Assembly: GCA_034509755.1 (NCBI GenBank)
Contig: CM067539.1
Location: 52,789,513-52,853,512 of the forward strand
Source of the DNA: Anisodus tanguticus
Taxonomy: Eukaryota > Streptophyta > Magnoliopsida > Solanales > Solanaceae
DNA: 64,000 nucleotides
Direction: 5' to 3'
The notes below the pieces were generated by a model, which worked only from the letters and a program-made list of their open reading frames with translations, ran no database searches and was not told the DNA's origin. This document shows positions 23,317 through 34,385 of the stretch, in pieces. A program made the translations under genes and the position numbers. Each line of letters begins with the position of its first letter. Position 1 is the stretch's first letter.

Positions 23317-24279
23317 CTAGTGTGGAAAAGGGTTGGGCTGCTGCGGTTGTGAGTTTTGTTGTTGGTCGCGGCCCCCTTTCCCACGTCCTTTTCTACCTCG
23401 TCCATTGAATCTGCCTCTGCCGCCCCTGCCGCCGCGGTTCTGCCGTGGCTGATTATTTTCAGGTGGAGGCGAGGTGGCGGTGATGTTATTTTGCGGAGAT
23501 GATTCCACTGCTAACGCCTTCTGATTGTGCTCGTCCTGCTTTGCACGTCGGGTTTCTTCTAACATCAATTATGAGCGGGATTTGTTGAAACTGGGTAACG
23601 GGTCAGCATGTTGTATCATGGTGGCTAAAATGTCATACTCACCTTTTGGTAGGCCCACAACTAATTGTAGGACCATCTTCGTTTCTGAAATAGGTGCACC
23701 GACGTTGGACAATTGGTCAGTTACGTGTTTCAACTGCTTACAATAATCAGACATGTTAGAGAAATTGTCAAGGCTTGTATTATTAAACTGTTCTTCCAAA
23801 TACACAGCACTAGTGTGCTTATTATCTTGAAAGATTTCCTCCAACAGAATCCATAACTCCCGGGCCGTGGCGCCGGTTTTCAGAATAGTAATTAGCAGGT
23901 CCTGAGAGATAGTACCATAAATCCACTGTTTGACAACGGCGTCTGGACGATTCCATGTTGATTCATCAACCTCAATGGGGCGAGGGATGAAGTCGTCGAT
24001 ATGGTGAAGAACATTATAGACACATGCATGAATACGGAGTAGTTCAACCCATGGAGAATACTGACCGTTCTCTTGATCAAGAATTATAGGGATGAAATTC
24101 TTGATATTAGTGACGGTAAGTGCTGGATGAATAGAGGGTAATTTTGGTATGGCAGGGGTGACGACAGAGGAGGATGAGGCTGTTGTGAGGGTTGTGGGAG
24201 GAGTCATAATAGTGGATTCTAGGTATTGAAGAAGGAGAAAAGAAGACAAGGAGGAGCAATAGTGGTGGTTCTCGGCCAA
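23317..24279 (-). pseudogene. copia gag, split by one stop
   Basis: The frame 24279-23569 encodes a 236-residue gag region (VELLRIHACVYNVLHHIDD, then LVVGLPKGEYDILATMIQH). It stops at 23569 and continues in the same frame as an Arg/Gly-rich tail (RGGRGGRGRFNGRGRKGRGK) down to 23317. No CCHC zinc knuckle is visible; the RGG-like tail probably did the RNA binding. It would have formed the virus-like particle. Confidence 0.8.
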
Positions 24280-24360
24280 GGAGAGGGTAGGCCGCCGGTG
24301 GTTGCAAGACCAAAAGGGGGGGGGGGGGATGATGCAAGAGAAAAGTCTACAATGTGTAAA

Positions 24361-24372
24361 ACCCTAGTACCA
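24361..24372 (-). other. Primer-binding site of outer copia
   Basis: The minus strand reads TGGTACTAGGGT directly after the LTR end. It resembles the initiator-tRNA primer site TGGTATCAGAGC with several changes, as expected in an old element. Confidence 0.6.
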
Positions 24373-24580
24373 TGTAAGATTGTATTAATCTCTCTTGGGG
24401 AGACTTTCTCATTAATACAAATATATGATAGTGTGCAATGTGTAAAACCTTAGTACAATAAGAATCATCTACTTACCATAATTTTATATCACTAAATATT
24501 ACACAATATATGGAATATATTCTAATTATGATAGTTGAATTGAATTGGGATTCTAGGTAGACAGTGTACACGTTAATATT
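24373..24580 (-). repeat. 5' LTR of outer copia element
   Basis: 208 bp, starting TGTAAGATTGTATTAATC on the plus strand. The outer end (CGTTAATATT) has lost the terminal CA present in the other LTR. Confidence 0.85.
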
Positions 24581-24771
24581 GTCCATGTAGGACATTCTTA
24601 AATTATTGATGTTTGTTTACATTACAACTATTCTGACGTGTTTGATTACAAAAATTTCCAATAGAGTTTGCAAAAATTCAAAACTGAGTTTTCAAAATTT
24701 ACTTTTTGCAAATTAAAAAAACGAAGATGCCACAAGTATTTTGAGTACCTCCTTTTAGTTTTAAAAATGAG

Positions 24772-25060
24772 TGAATTGGTTAAAACACACCTAAATTATA
24801 ACAACTTCCGTGCCTTAATTATCCAATATTTTCATTACATACCTGAACTACTATACCTTATATATTAAAAATATTTCGTTGTTGAGTTGGTCAAATATTT
24901 GAAATTACACGATAATAGGCACGCACGAGCTGAAAAGCCCCATATAAATATAAATGGTCACCTGAACACTTTATAGTTTAGATATGTAATGGAAACACTG
25001 GATAGTTGAGGTATGAAACTCGAGAAAATGTGATAGTTTAAGTGTGTTTTAACCTATTCA
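24772..25060. repeat. Small inverted-repeat element (MITE)
   Basis: Ends TGAATTGGTTAAAACACAC (left) and TGAATAGGTTAAAACACAC (complement of right) match over about 32 bp with a few differences. The interior is AT-rich and non-coding. No convincing target duplication is seen. Confidence 0.65.
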
Positions 25061-25240
25061 TATGGAAATATTTATCCACGTGGAGTAATGCTTGGCACCT
25101 TTTTAATTTTAACAATAATAGAGTGTGTACACTCCGCACCTCCAGCTACTCAATGAGGTGTATTTTAATATATAAATATGTAGGTAAAAGGAACAACGTA
25201 TAGTTGGAGTACGAAACTTACGAAAAAAATGATAATCTAA

Positions 25241-25826
25241 GGTGTTGTTTGGACATGATTTAAAATCATAATAATTTAAAGTTTTGTTTGGATATACAAT
25301 TTGAATTTCTTAAGTTGTATTTTTTCTTATAGACATAAAAACCCCACAAGTTGTGAAAATCATCAAAACTTTCTTAATTCTTATACAACCTTACCAAATG
25401 AACAAGTCATAGTTCATAACAAAATTAATACGTTACTAGAAGGTCTTTCTAAAAAATACAACATCAATTGATCAAACATTAGTTAAAAAAAATAAAAATT
25501 TGAACATGAGTTGTATTGTTACTACTCTTAATATAATTCTCCCACATGGTTTGGTAAGAGTAAATTTGTTATAAATATCCCACCAACTTGTCGATCTTTC
25601 AATATTTGATATAAATTATTAGTAAATATATCTACCAACTTATTAATCTATTTTTACAAAATATAAACTTATGATCAACTTTTACATTTAAAAATTTTGA
25701 AATCATGATTTGTAATCCCAAATTATGTCTTTTTGGATGATTTGAGATTTCATCTCATAAAATAAAATCGCATGCCCAAATGCTAAGATGGAGTCCTGAG
25801 ATGAAATCGAATGTCCAAACAGCTAC
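25241..25826. repeat. Tourist-like MITE
   Basis: The ends GGTGTTGTTTGGACATGATT and, as complement of the right end, GTAGCTGTTTGGACATTCGA are flanked by TAA on both sides (25238-25240 and 25827-25829). A 3-bp TAA duplication fits PIF/Harbinger-type MITEs. The 586-bp interior has further internal inverted stretches. Confidence 0.7.
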
Positions 25827-25829
25827 TAA

Positions 25830-26890
25830 ATGTGTTTTTAATCGTTAACTCTTTAAACATTAAGACACGTCTATTTATATTATGGACCAACAGGTGGCAG
25901 TTGGCTGACCTGTAAGGACGAGTATATAATTGAATAATAACTCACCGTTATTGTGCTAATTTCTAATCTTTTTTGGTGTTGCCCACCATTTTAAGTACTT
26001 AAACAGAAACTGCTCATCTAATTTTTCTTGTGAAAAGCTTACATTTTTTATTATCCTCTATTAAATACCTAAATAGCTCCTTAAATTCGGCATATATTAT
26101 AAAATAGCCACTCAAATTTCAATAATGATCAGATAAACACTTGAACTTGACAAAAATGTATCTCGTGGACATTTCAACCTGATGCGGCAAATTGTTTGTT
26201 TTGCACACACCTAGAGTCAAATTAGAAATTAGAAAGGGAGGAGTCAAAAATGGTCAAATAAAACAATTCCTATGCTCATTAATAGGCGTTTGGGCATGAA
26301 TTAAGTAATATTTGAAAAGAATAGTATTTGAAGTAAAAATTAAAAAATAATATTTAAAAGTTAAAATTGTATTTGGAGTTGTGGACATGCATTTCACTTG
26401 AAATCTTTTTTGATATTTTATGAGTAAAGAAAAAAATCAATTGAAAAATCATTTTAAACAACTAACCGAAAAATGATTCTAATCTATAATCAAACATTAT
26501 TTTGGAATTTTTGTTTTAAGGATAAAAAAACTCACTTCTGCACTTGGTGTAGTTATAATGTAGACAACTTATTTAATTAGGTACTACACTTTACTATATG
26601 TTAGGAAGCTTCACATGTTCACTCTGACCAAGACTTCAACTATCAAGTCAACCCATTTTTAGCTTTCCCTCCACACCTCAAGTCTAAAAGCTTCTTGGGC
26701 ACATTTTAACAATAAAAAACAAACCTTTAAATAGCGTCACTTTATCCGAATTCTCAACATTGCCAAAATCTTGCAAGTCATTTGAGACCTGTCTCTAATC
26801 CGTCGTTAAATTATTTTAGCAATGGATTTTAGTCATTTAGCCACTAATTTTGTCTATCGCTAATTCTAGTTTCTTTTTAAATAGTGAACC
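25830..26890. other. Intergenic DNA with degraded MITE remnants
   Basis: Positions 26285-26530 resemble decayed GGCGTTTGGGCATG-type elements with inverted halves. No gene is seen. The last 300 bp may be the promoter of the pseudogene at 26891. Confidence 0.4.
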
Positions 26891-27596
26891 ATGTTGAGTT
26901 CCACATTTGAGTTGATCCTTATAGCTGCTTCCAATTCTCACATACTCTTTTGTTTCTGCAATTTGATCATAGCCATTCTCCTACTTGGAGTTTCAAACCA
27001 AGTTCAAAAGAGTACAACAATATTATGAATTGTCATACATCCAAGAGAAGAAAATGAATAGGCACTTCTAAGCCTAAACATATTGGCCAAGGTATGAATC
27101 TTGATTTTGAAGTTAGAAAAATGGACGGTGAATGTGGTTTTAGATCTATTGCATCATATTTGCAACGACCTCATAGTCAAGAGAAGACAAATGCTCCCGG
27201 AACAGATCCAACCTTTGCTTATGGAACTTCTCCTCTTCTACTATCGAGATTTACCACCTGTGTCTCATCATCACAAGATTTGTGCACATTTCCAGTGTAT
27301 AATTCATCTGCTAAGTTTGAACAATCTCATCAAGACACAAAATTACAGTGTGAAATAGTAAAAGGGGACCCTTTATGGCATGATAAAAAGGCGACAATTG
27401 CTAAAAATGACTCAATTGATAGAACAATGCATTTGGAAAAATGAAAAAGAAAGGAGGTGTCAACAATTTTGAGAAAAATGATGACAAAATAGAGGATGAA
27501 TTGAAGAGAAGAATTGAATATTCCATTGAGAAGATCAATAGGGATTGGAGAGCAGAGAAGTTGGGGATGTGTTATCAAAGTCAATTACATGTTTGA
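26891..27596 (+). pseudogene. Small putative single-span membrane protein, broken (copy 2)
   Basis: The ATG at 26891 opens a frame with MLSSTFELILIAAS, a hydrophobic segment (ILFCFCNLIIAILLLG, about residues 18-33) and VQKSTT, then a stop. The body continues from about 27073 in another frame with GMNLDFEVRKMD to 27444. A third frame gives the C-terminus VNNFEKNDDKIEDELKRRIE ... INRDWRAEKL, with a stop at 27594-27596. At least two frame changes make it non-functional unless unrecognised introns exist. It is the inverted relative of 5866-6330. A signal anchor followed by a soluble, basic-ended tail is all that can be inferred. Confidence 0.6.
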
Positions 27597-27652
27597 TTGT
27601 CAGTTTAGTTTATGATAGAGAAAATGTTGTACCTAGAATGTTGAAAAAAGTA

Positions 27653-28869
27653 GAGAAAATACATTAAAAAAATCTTCCTTTTAACTTGTTCCGAAAACTC
27701 GCTTTAGCACTATAACTTTATGGGTGTTCATATATCCCTAAACAACTTTCATGTGAATTAAATACAACCTTAAAACCTAACATGTCAAATAAATAAACAT
27801 TAAGCACGCAAATAACAAAAAATTGAAGAAGAAGAAAACAAGTGCGGCCCCTTTATTTACTTTTCAGCTACCTTCTCCATTCGGTTAGGATTTGAGTTTC
27901 AAATCTTACCTAATTAAAAAACAGTAAATAAGCGAACAACAATAACACACACAGATTTATAGTGTTTCACTCTCAATGCGAGAACTACGTCCACTTTGCC
28001 GCTGCAGATTTTTACTATAATCAAATAGGGAGTTTGAGTTTACAATTCTCTCTTGCTCAACATCGAAAGAAAACGGCGCCCCTAGATTTTATATATAGCG
28101 AAAACTAGGACGAACATAATATAAACCTGAAATTCTCAAAATAACCTTCACTAAATAACTTTACATTCTAAAATTTTCAGGGGGCTTCGCACTCTGCGTA
28201 TGTCTTCATAGTATCGGTGATAAATTAGACTTCACAACTCTAACATATTCCTTCTTCTTCACGCCCCACCCTCAACCGAACAACCAAACCAACCTTTTTT
28301 CAGACGCAATTGAAGGGTGATAAATAGCATCAATGAAAAGTTTCAAAGGCAAATTACCCATTAAAATCATGAGATTCCTCATCTGGCCATAGAAGGAAAA
28401 ATTAAAAAGAAAATATTCAAAGCTATCAGAATCTGTCGGGATTCACACCATTACGACGAATGAGACCAATCTGAAAATAGTTGACATTGTCCTCCTCTTT
28501 AACCCTTTTTTGTGGTACATTTTGAAACGTGAATATTTTCCGACGCCGCGGATTAGATCTGGGTTGCGGATTGTTTTTTGGCCGCCATTGTTGAAGCTCT
28601 GTAGAGAGAGAGCCATCGTCTAATCTAAATATGTAATGGAAAAAGAAAAAAAAATAGAATTGAATTTTTTGACTATACGACGTGTCGTTGAAGTGACGCT
28701 TATGTAGCACACGTGTGTATCACCTCCCAATTATGAAACTGTTATTGCATGTGTGAGGTGATATTTAATTTACATCAAAGTTGTTTAGAGTGTATTTAAA
28801 AGCTCATAAAATTACAGTACTAAAATGAATTTTCTAGACAAGTTAAGAAGGGATTATATGTATTTTCTC
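27653..28869. mobile_element. Long-TIR element (MULE-like or foldback), about 1.2 kb
   Basis: The first 120 bp (from GAGAAAATACATTAAAAAAA) and the complement of the last 120 bp (from GAGAAAATACATATAATCCC) match at roughly three quarters of positions and include CTAAACAACTTT in both. Long terminal repeats around a non-transposase interior fit Mutator-like non-autonomous elements. The flanks are A-rich, so a 9-bp target duplication cannot be judged. The interior (27840-28710) includes a minus-strand frame (28710-28426) with RLDDGSLSTELQQWRPKNNP of unknown origin. Confidence 0.6.
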
Positions 28870-29870
28870 AAAAAAAATATAAATAATAAACAGACATGGA
28901 CATAGATTTGATTGAAACTTAAAAAAAAAAAAAAAGTTTTTGAAATTAAAGCTAAAAGTATATTTAAAATTAAATCTAAAAGCATATTTGAAATTGTGTG
29001 AATATGCATTTTATTTTAAAGAAATTGAAATTTTACTAGTGAAAAAGATTTTTCACTTGAAAATTGGTCAAACTCAATTTTTCAAGTTTGAAAATCTTAT
29101 CTTCAAAAACTAACCAACAAATCAATCCAATATAAAATCAAACAATGTTTTTTTTTAAAGGAAACAATTTATATGGACAAATGGGACCTAAATAACTGAT
29201 GACATTTTTTATGAGGAAAAAACTCATTATTTCCTCATAAAACTCATTTTTTATGAGGAAAAAGCTTTTGATGACATCATAACTGATGAAATTAGAGGGC
29301 AAACAGCTTATAATAAAGAACTTGAGAATCTCTAGTAGTTAAGGGTAGAAAATTGACTGCTTTAATATTGAAAAGGAAGCATCTCAAAGTCATTGTTTAT
29401 TTTGTGTATGACTAAACTAATCCAGTAAAAAAAAGTCACATAAACATAGCTTTCACACCACACCCACCATCAAAATCCTGAAAATGTGATTAGAAAAGCT
29501 TGGTTTGAAATCTTTTTCAAAACATAGCAATGCTTTTGAAAAAGGCCCTAATCCGTCACTATTATGCTAGAAAACAAGCATACCTCTTCTTGAGATTCTC
29601 CTGTTTGTGATTAGTTATTTACTTTTCCGCACCAATAAATATATATAGATTATTCATATATTATACCTCTGCCGGCTAAGATAGTCAACCGACCGAAAAA
29701 AGCCGATATGTGCTTTGATCATATTTTGTTCAGTTTGATATTAATCTGAAAAAATATTGAACCAAACTATTGAACGGGCTAGAAGGTTGGCAACTTTGAA
29801 ATGCAGCTCCACCCCTAACTAGATTGCGCCTTTAAGGTTTTAAAAGGCGTGAAAATCCAAGTCTAGGTAA
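28870..29870. other. Intergenic AT-rich DNA
   Basis: A short-hairpin patch at 29200-29275 repeats TTTTTATGAGGAAAAA with its complement. MITE remnants with TTGAAATTAAAGCTAAAAG-like repeats lie at 28935-29150. No gene is seen. Confidence 0.4.
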
Positions 29871-30897
29871 AAGTTGGATCTTTGAATTGTATAAAGATTC
29901 ATTTACAATAACAATCTAAAACAACAAAAATAACAATATATCCAGTGAACTCCCACAATGTGGGGTTTGGGGAGGATAGAGTGTACGTAGACCTTACCTC
30001 TATCTTGATAGGTAGAGCGACTGTTTCCGAGAGACCTTCTGGCTCAAGACAAAGCACAAGCCTAAGCAAAGTAAGACAAACAAAGTGAATAAGCCATGAT
30101 AGCGATTCTGAAAGAGAAAAGGAAGAAAAAAGACGCAATAAATAATGCAAATAAATAAGACAAACAAAATAAACATAGCATCATAAATCAAATGACAAGG
30201 GACTAAAAGGAAATAATGTGCCTACTAATATAATAGGCTAAGCGAGCCTACAATAATAATATTACAACTATCAGTTTGTAAGCATAGGCATGACTACGCT
30301 GGACTACCTACTACCCTAATACGTGTCCTCCATAACCCCTATCTAAGGTCATGTCCTCAGTGAGTTGCACTTGCGCCATGTCCCGTCTAATCACCTCTCC
30401 CCAATACTTCCTCGGCCTACATCTACCCCTCTTCCCGTCCATAGCCAACCTCTCACACCTCCGCACTGGGGCATTTGTGTCTCTCCTCTACACATGCCCG
30501 AACCATCTCAACCTCGCTTCCCGCATCTTATCATCTACCGAGGCCACTCCCACTCTGTCCCGGATATCATTATTTCTAATTCTATCCCTCCTTGTATGCC
30601 CACACATCCATCTTAGCATCCTCATTTTCACAACTTTTATCTTTGGGTGTGCAAAGTCTTGACCGGCCAATACTCTGCCCCATACAACATAGTCGGTCTA
30701 ACCACCACTCTATAGAACTTGCCTTTAAGTTTTGGTGGCACCTTTTTATCGCACAACACTCCAGATGCGAGCCTCCATTTCATCCACCCTGCCCCAATAA
30801 CAATCTAAAACAATTCACAAAACTTTGTCAAATATTAATATTATTGCCTTATAATTAAAATAATGAGATGTTAATAAAAAGAATTGCTAATATGCAT
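29871..30897. repeat. Left copy of duplicated host sequence flanking the viral integrant
   Basis: The host sequence from AAGTTGGATCTTTGAATTG onward is interrupted by the RTE LINE (29925-30795, with its second target-site copy at 30796-30813). It resumes with ATTCACAAAACTTTGTCAAA and matches 34677-34842, with gaps toward the end. Confidence 0.7.
29925..30795 (-). mobile_element. 5'-truncated RTE-clade LINE
   Basis: The element lies between perfect 18-bp direct repeats AATAACAATCTAAAACAA (29907-29924 and 30796-30813), proving target-primed insertion. On the minus strand it encodes the end of an RTE reverse transcriptase region (KMRMLRWMCGHTRRDRIRN, then MREARLRWFGHV). It ends with the 3' tail containing GTAAGGTCTACGTACACTC and TGTGGGAGTTCACTGG. 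Several frames are broken. The same 871-bp unit, with the same 5' end, recurs at 46012-46845. Confidence 0.85.
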
Positions 30898-30926
30898 TTT
30901 TTGTCGAATTTTCTATCCCTTGGATA

Positions 30927-31432
30927 ATGAAATGGTCCATTGAGGTGGTTTATACCCCGCAATATATACAATGTATTCATAGGACTTTTTATACAAAGTT
31001 CAGGAAGAAGCTCATTCAAAAGACAAAGGAGGGTACTCTTTATGGTCGGGAATTAATTGATCAGATTACCACCATAATAGCTCATTATAAGGAGCTAAAA
31101 CAAACAACACAAAAGAGACTAATAATCCATTTAAGCACATTACCAAAAGACTCCAGATTAAGAAAGGAGTAATTTCTAGATCTGAGATAATCGCCTCTTA
31201 TATGGCAGAGGTAAAAAATGAGTTAATGAAAAATCTAGAAGACGAATTTCCTTCAGACACATCAATGGCATCTGTTCATACAGAAGAAGGAAATGAAGAT
31301 AATATTTCAGGAGAAGACTCTCAAGAACCATATGATGAAACCTTTGATATTGAAGACTACTTCAAAATGTTTCAAGATAAACTGGAAGAATCTTCCACAT
31401 CGGATAAATCCAAAGGGAAAGAGAAAGTTTGA
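30927..31432 (+). pseudogene. C-terminal part of the last viral open frame (transactivator-like position)
   Basis: Two overlapping pieces (30927-31172 and 31202-31432) in different frames end in an acidic tail rich in Glu, Asp and Ser and a Lys-rich terminus. The position just before the promoter is that of the transactivator/inclusion-body gene in caulimovirids. Similarity alone would not identify it. Confidence 0.5.
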
Positions 31433-31492
31433 TAAAACAGCAGGACCCAACACCATCATTCTTTGGTAAAAGAATATGCTTTAATAAAGCAG

Positions 31493-31552
31493 ATTATTGC
31501 AACGCATTATTGCAACGCATTATTGCAACGCATTATTGCAACGCATTATTGT
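31493..31552 (+). repeat. 13-bp tandem repeat upstream of viral promoter, x4.5
   Basis: Four perfect units of ATTATTGCAACGC (31493-31544) and a partial fifth lie about 180 bp before the TATA box. GGCCA-containing stretches recur several times between them and the TATA box. This is the place of enhancer modules in caulimovirid pregenomic promoters. Confidence 0.8.
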
Positions 31553-31727
31553 ACTTTTGGCCATATGTATTAAGGCCACTTTTTATTTTCTTTGTTGGCC
31601 ACAAATAAATGGGCCATTCTTACTTTTTATTTTTGTTTTTGTCGGCCATATGTAGTGGGCCATGTTACTTTTTAGTTTGTCGGCCATAATTGTGAAGTTT
31701 TGGCCATTTACTGTGTACTCAGATCCT

Positions 31728-31737
31728 CTATATAAGG
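31728..31737 (+). promoter_or_regulatory. TATA box of pararetroviral pregenomic promoter
   Basis: CTATATAAGG is followed about 60 bp later by the leader. Position between the last viral frame and the leader, and the sequence itself, fit a pregenomic RNA promoter. Activity in the plant is unknown. Confidence 0.7.
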
Positions 31738-31939
31738 ATCATAAGTCTTGAGTTGAGAAGGCGGGCTTTCAGAAGCTACATCTCTCTCATTACTTGGTAA
31801 AAACCTCTCATTAAATAAGAAGTTTAAGCTTATTGCATAACTCTTCATCTGCTGAGCACAACCACTTGTAATAAGGTATTTTATTTATTGTATTATTTTT
31901 ATTTTTATTTTATATACTTAGATTTAGCCTAAATGAAAG

Positions 31940-32232
31940 GATAAATGACTCATGTTAAACTATGTCATACTAGATTGCTGGTTATTATGGTGAAAATGCT
32001 TTAACTAGCAGAAAGCCATATGAGAAGGTACTAAGGTTGGACAGAGAACAACCTAGGCAGAATGTCTGAACCTTGGGCTGATGATCCTGTTGTAGCCCGC
32101 TGAACCGTGGTGTCGTTAGGGCGTTTTATGGATCTGTTTGGAGTTAAGATAGCCTCTGCCAGGGTTGTTTAATCCGTAAAAGGTTCCTATGGTGGTGCCC
32201 TCTCTATGGTCTATTCCGTCGATTTTGGTATC
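31940..32232 (+). repeat. Viral leader, copy 1, ending in primer-binding site
   Basis: About 290 bp from GAAAGGATAAATGACTCATG to the primer site TGGTATCGGAGTCAT (32226-32240), which resembles the complement of the initiator tRNA-Met 3' end. It matches 34384-34676 at close to 88% by eye. Confidence 0.8.
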
Positions 32233-32412
32233 GGAGTCATGGTAAACAAGTACTAATAGGTGATATACGTTCAACATGTTTCTTTTAATGAATATCATTA
32301 GAAACAAAAGTACTGTTAAAACAGTAGAAAAAAGGAATATGATATCACTCAACACCTGGATCTACTTAATAAGTGGACTATTCCAAATATTCAACCCAAG
32401 TTAATATATCAA

Positions 32413-33362
32413 ATGGGTACTTTTGAAAAATTGAGACTCAAACGGGTAGTTAAAACTACTGAAGAGACTATCACTGTAGATAGCGATCATGCTACCTTTA
32501 AATTATTAAATGACAATGATATTGTCCCTTATAGAAAAACCCATAGGTTTATGCATATTGAGTTAGTACATGTTACATTTAAGCCACTTACATTAAGAGG
32601 TTTACCTGAGAGCTTCATAGCAGCCCTAAGGGATGGCAAGAATCATAACTGGAAAAACTCCCTAATAGGAACTATTCAAACCAGTTTAGCATATAACCCT
32701 GTTTATTTCAATGCTTATCCTAACTTGCAAATTTCTCTGCAGGATGAAAATTCTTTGAACGCTTTAATATTAAGTGTTAAATTGCATAGATATGAATATA
32801 TGCCTGGAACAGAAGTCATATGTATTTGCTATATGATATATTTTAAGCTTTTATATACTATGAATCCAATGTGCAAAATAATGGATTTAAGAATGAAACT
32901 ATTTTAATAGAAACTAATTTTGATAAATCCAAGATTACTACCAGAAAACTTATCAAGTGGGATGAAATTGATTTTCCCAAAGAGTGGGTCATTAAGGGAG
33001 TTATTCCTCCCCAAAACAATTTTAATACTAATACTACTGAAATCGAGCAGACCCCAGATGAGACTGTCAAGTTAAGGTTCTCTGAGACAAATTACTTGAT
33101 GGATAGAGTCGAACGCCATAGTCTTGACTCTAGATCCAGATCTAATAGATCTTATATTTCACATGTTGATTATATTGTTAGATCTCCATCTAGAGCATCT
33201 ACTTCCCGGATCATAGAAAATAATGATGTTCTAAATTCCCGTATTAAAGAATTAGATGATAATAGAATTGACATGATTATACTTGGTAAGAATAATACAA
33301 CCAGTGGTGTTAAAGAAGACTCAGAAATAACTGAGTCAGATATGGATTTTCCCACTATTTGA
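32413..33362 (+). pseudogene. Pararetroviral movement protein, frameshifted
   Basis: The frame from 32413 encodes the conserved core of a 30K-superfamily caulimovirid movement protein (LTLRGLPESFIAALRDG and SLIGTIQTSLAYNPVYFN). It breaks near 32900. The continuation is in the frame 32871-33362, which carries KWDEIDFPKEWV and a Ser/Arg-rich linker. In a virus it would line plasmodesmata for cell-to-cell passage. The frameshift inactivates it. Confidence 0.8.
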
Positions 33363-34385
33363 TGGATAAAAATCATGCGATTGATTTTAGTCGGGGATCA
33401 CCCTCAAGAAAGAAAATTAGTGACAATTTCTTTAAACGCAGATGAGAACCATTTAAAAATGGGTTTTTTGAAACTTTTGATAAAGAGCAAAGAACTTCTC
33501 TTCAAGAAGAATTTTATAAAGATCTTTCTGAAGTCAACAAAGTGATATCTTTTGTTCCTTGGTTTATGGCCAAATGTGTAGGAGATTATATCTCGGTTTT
33601 AGAAAGAGAATATAATCTTTTAAGTGGAGAAATTATTAATACAATTTTACCTCCCCAACAACCATTTCAATTTGTAAAAGAAAATAAGATTCTTCATTTT
33701 ACAGCCTTTTCAAAATTATTTGAAAATGACACTTTACAGATCACTGCACAACATATTAATATCATGCTAAAACAGAATAAGTATGCCAATGTTTATATGA
33801 ATATATTGGGTGAACAAATTGTTCTATTACATGATAGAGTAGAGAAATTAATTTCCGAAATAGGAAAATTACATCATACTGCTAATTTGCATGATCATAA
33901 GCAGAAGATGGTAGCCACTCCAAGTGTGCAGCCTCCCCAGATAGCAAATACTTCAAGTTAAGGGCGTCTTCAGAACTTGAGAGATTGTTTGACAAAAAGT
34001 TTAAGGATTTAAAGATTAATCCTTTAACAGGGGAAGGAGATAATAATTACGATTTTGACCCTTCGGATAAGGATTATAAGAAGAAGGTGTCAGATGAGAT
34101 TAATAAAATCTTAGAAAAATATGCTAGAAAATCTGTTCAGAGGAGTATTATTATCCATGACCAACTCCTCAGGATGTCTTGTTTGAGGAACAGGAAATTG
34201 TTGATAACAATAGTTACAGTGGAAAGAATATCAATGAATGGAACATAGATGGTTATACGGAAAAACAAATTTATACAGCAATACATATGATGCTTATGTA
34301 CAATACGATTTGCAAAGCTAATAAAAATACAAATTGAACCATTGCTGACATGATTGTTGCAGGGTTTACTAGCCAATTGAAAGGC
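33363..34385 (+). pseudogene. Region between movement protein and coat protein, and coat start, broken
   Basis: Frames at 33542-33961 and 33985-34248 follow the movement-protein frame with shifts and stops. The last part (about 34200-34378) encodes NEWNIDGYTEKQIYTAIHMM, like the start of a caulimovirid capsid domain, and stops where the second leader begins. The capsid and everything downstream are missing. Confidence 0.6.

Larger units (their letters stand above)
6750..24580 (-). mobile_element. Old Ty1/copia LTR retrotransposon, interrupted by a nested element
   Basis: The element is transcribed on the minus strand. Its LTRs are 24373-24580 (5') and 6750-6957 (3'). Removing the nested insertion and its target repeat leaves about 5.1 kb, normal for copia. 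Gene order gag, protease, integrase, reverse transcriptase, RNase H identifies copia. The two LTRs differ at very roughly 15% of positions, all coding regions are broken, and the 5-bp flanks (TTTTC on the left, GTCCA on the right) do not match. All three facts point to an old insertion. Confidence 0.88.

Noticed and set aside
31202..31432. Possible host gene of 76 codons with acidic tail
   Set aside because: Its position directly before the pararetroviral promoter and within the viral block makes it the end of a viral frame.
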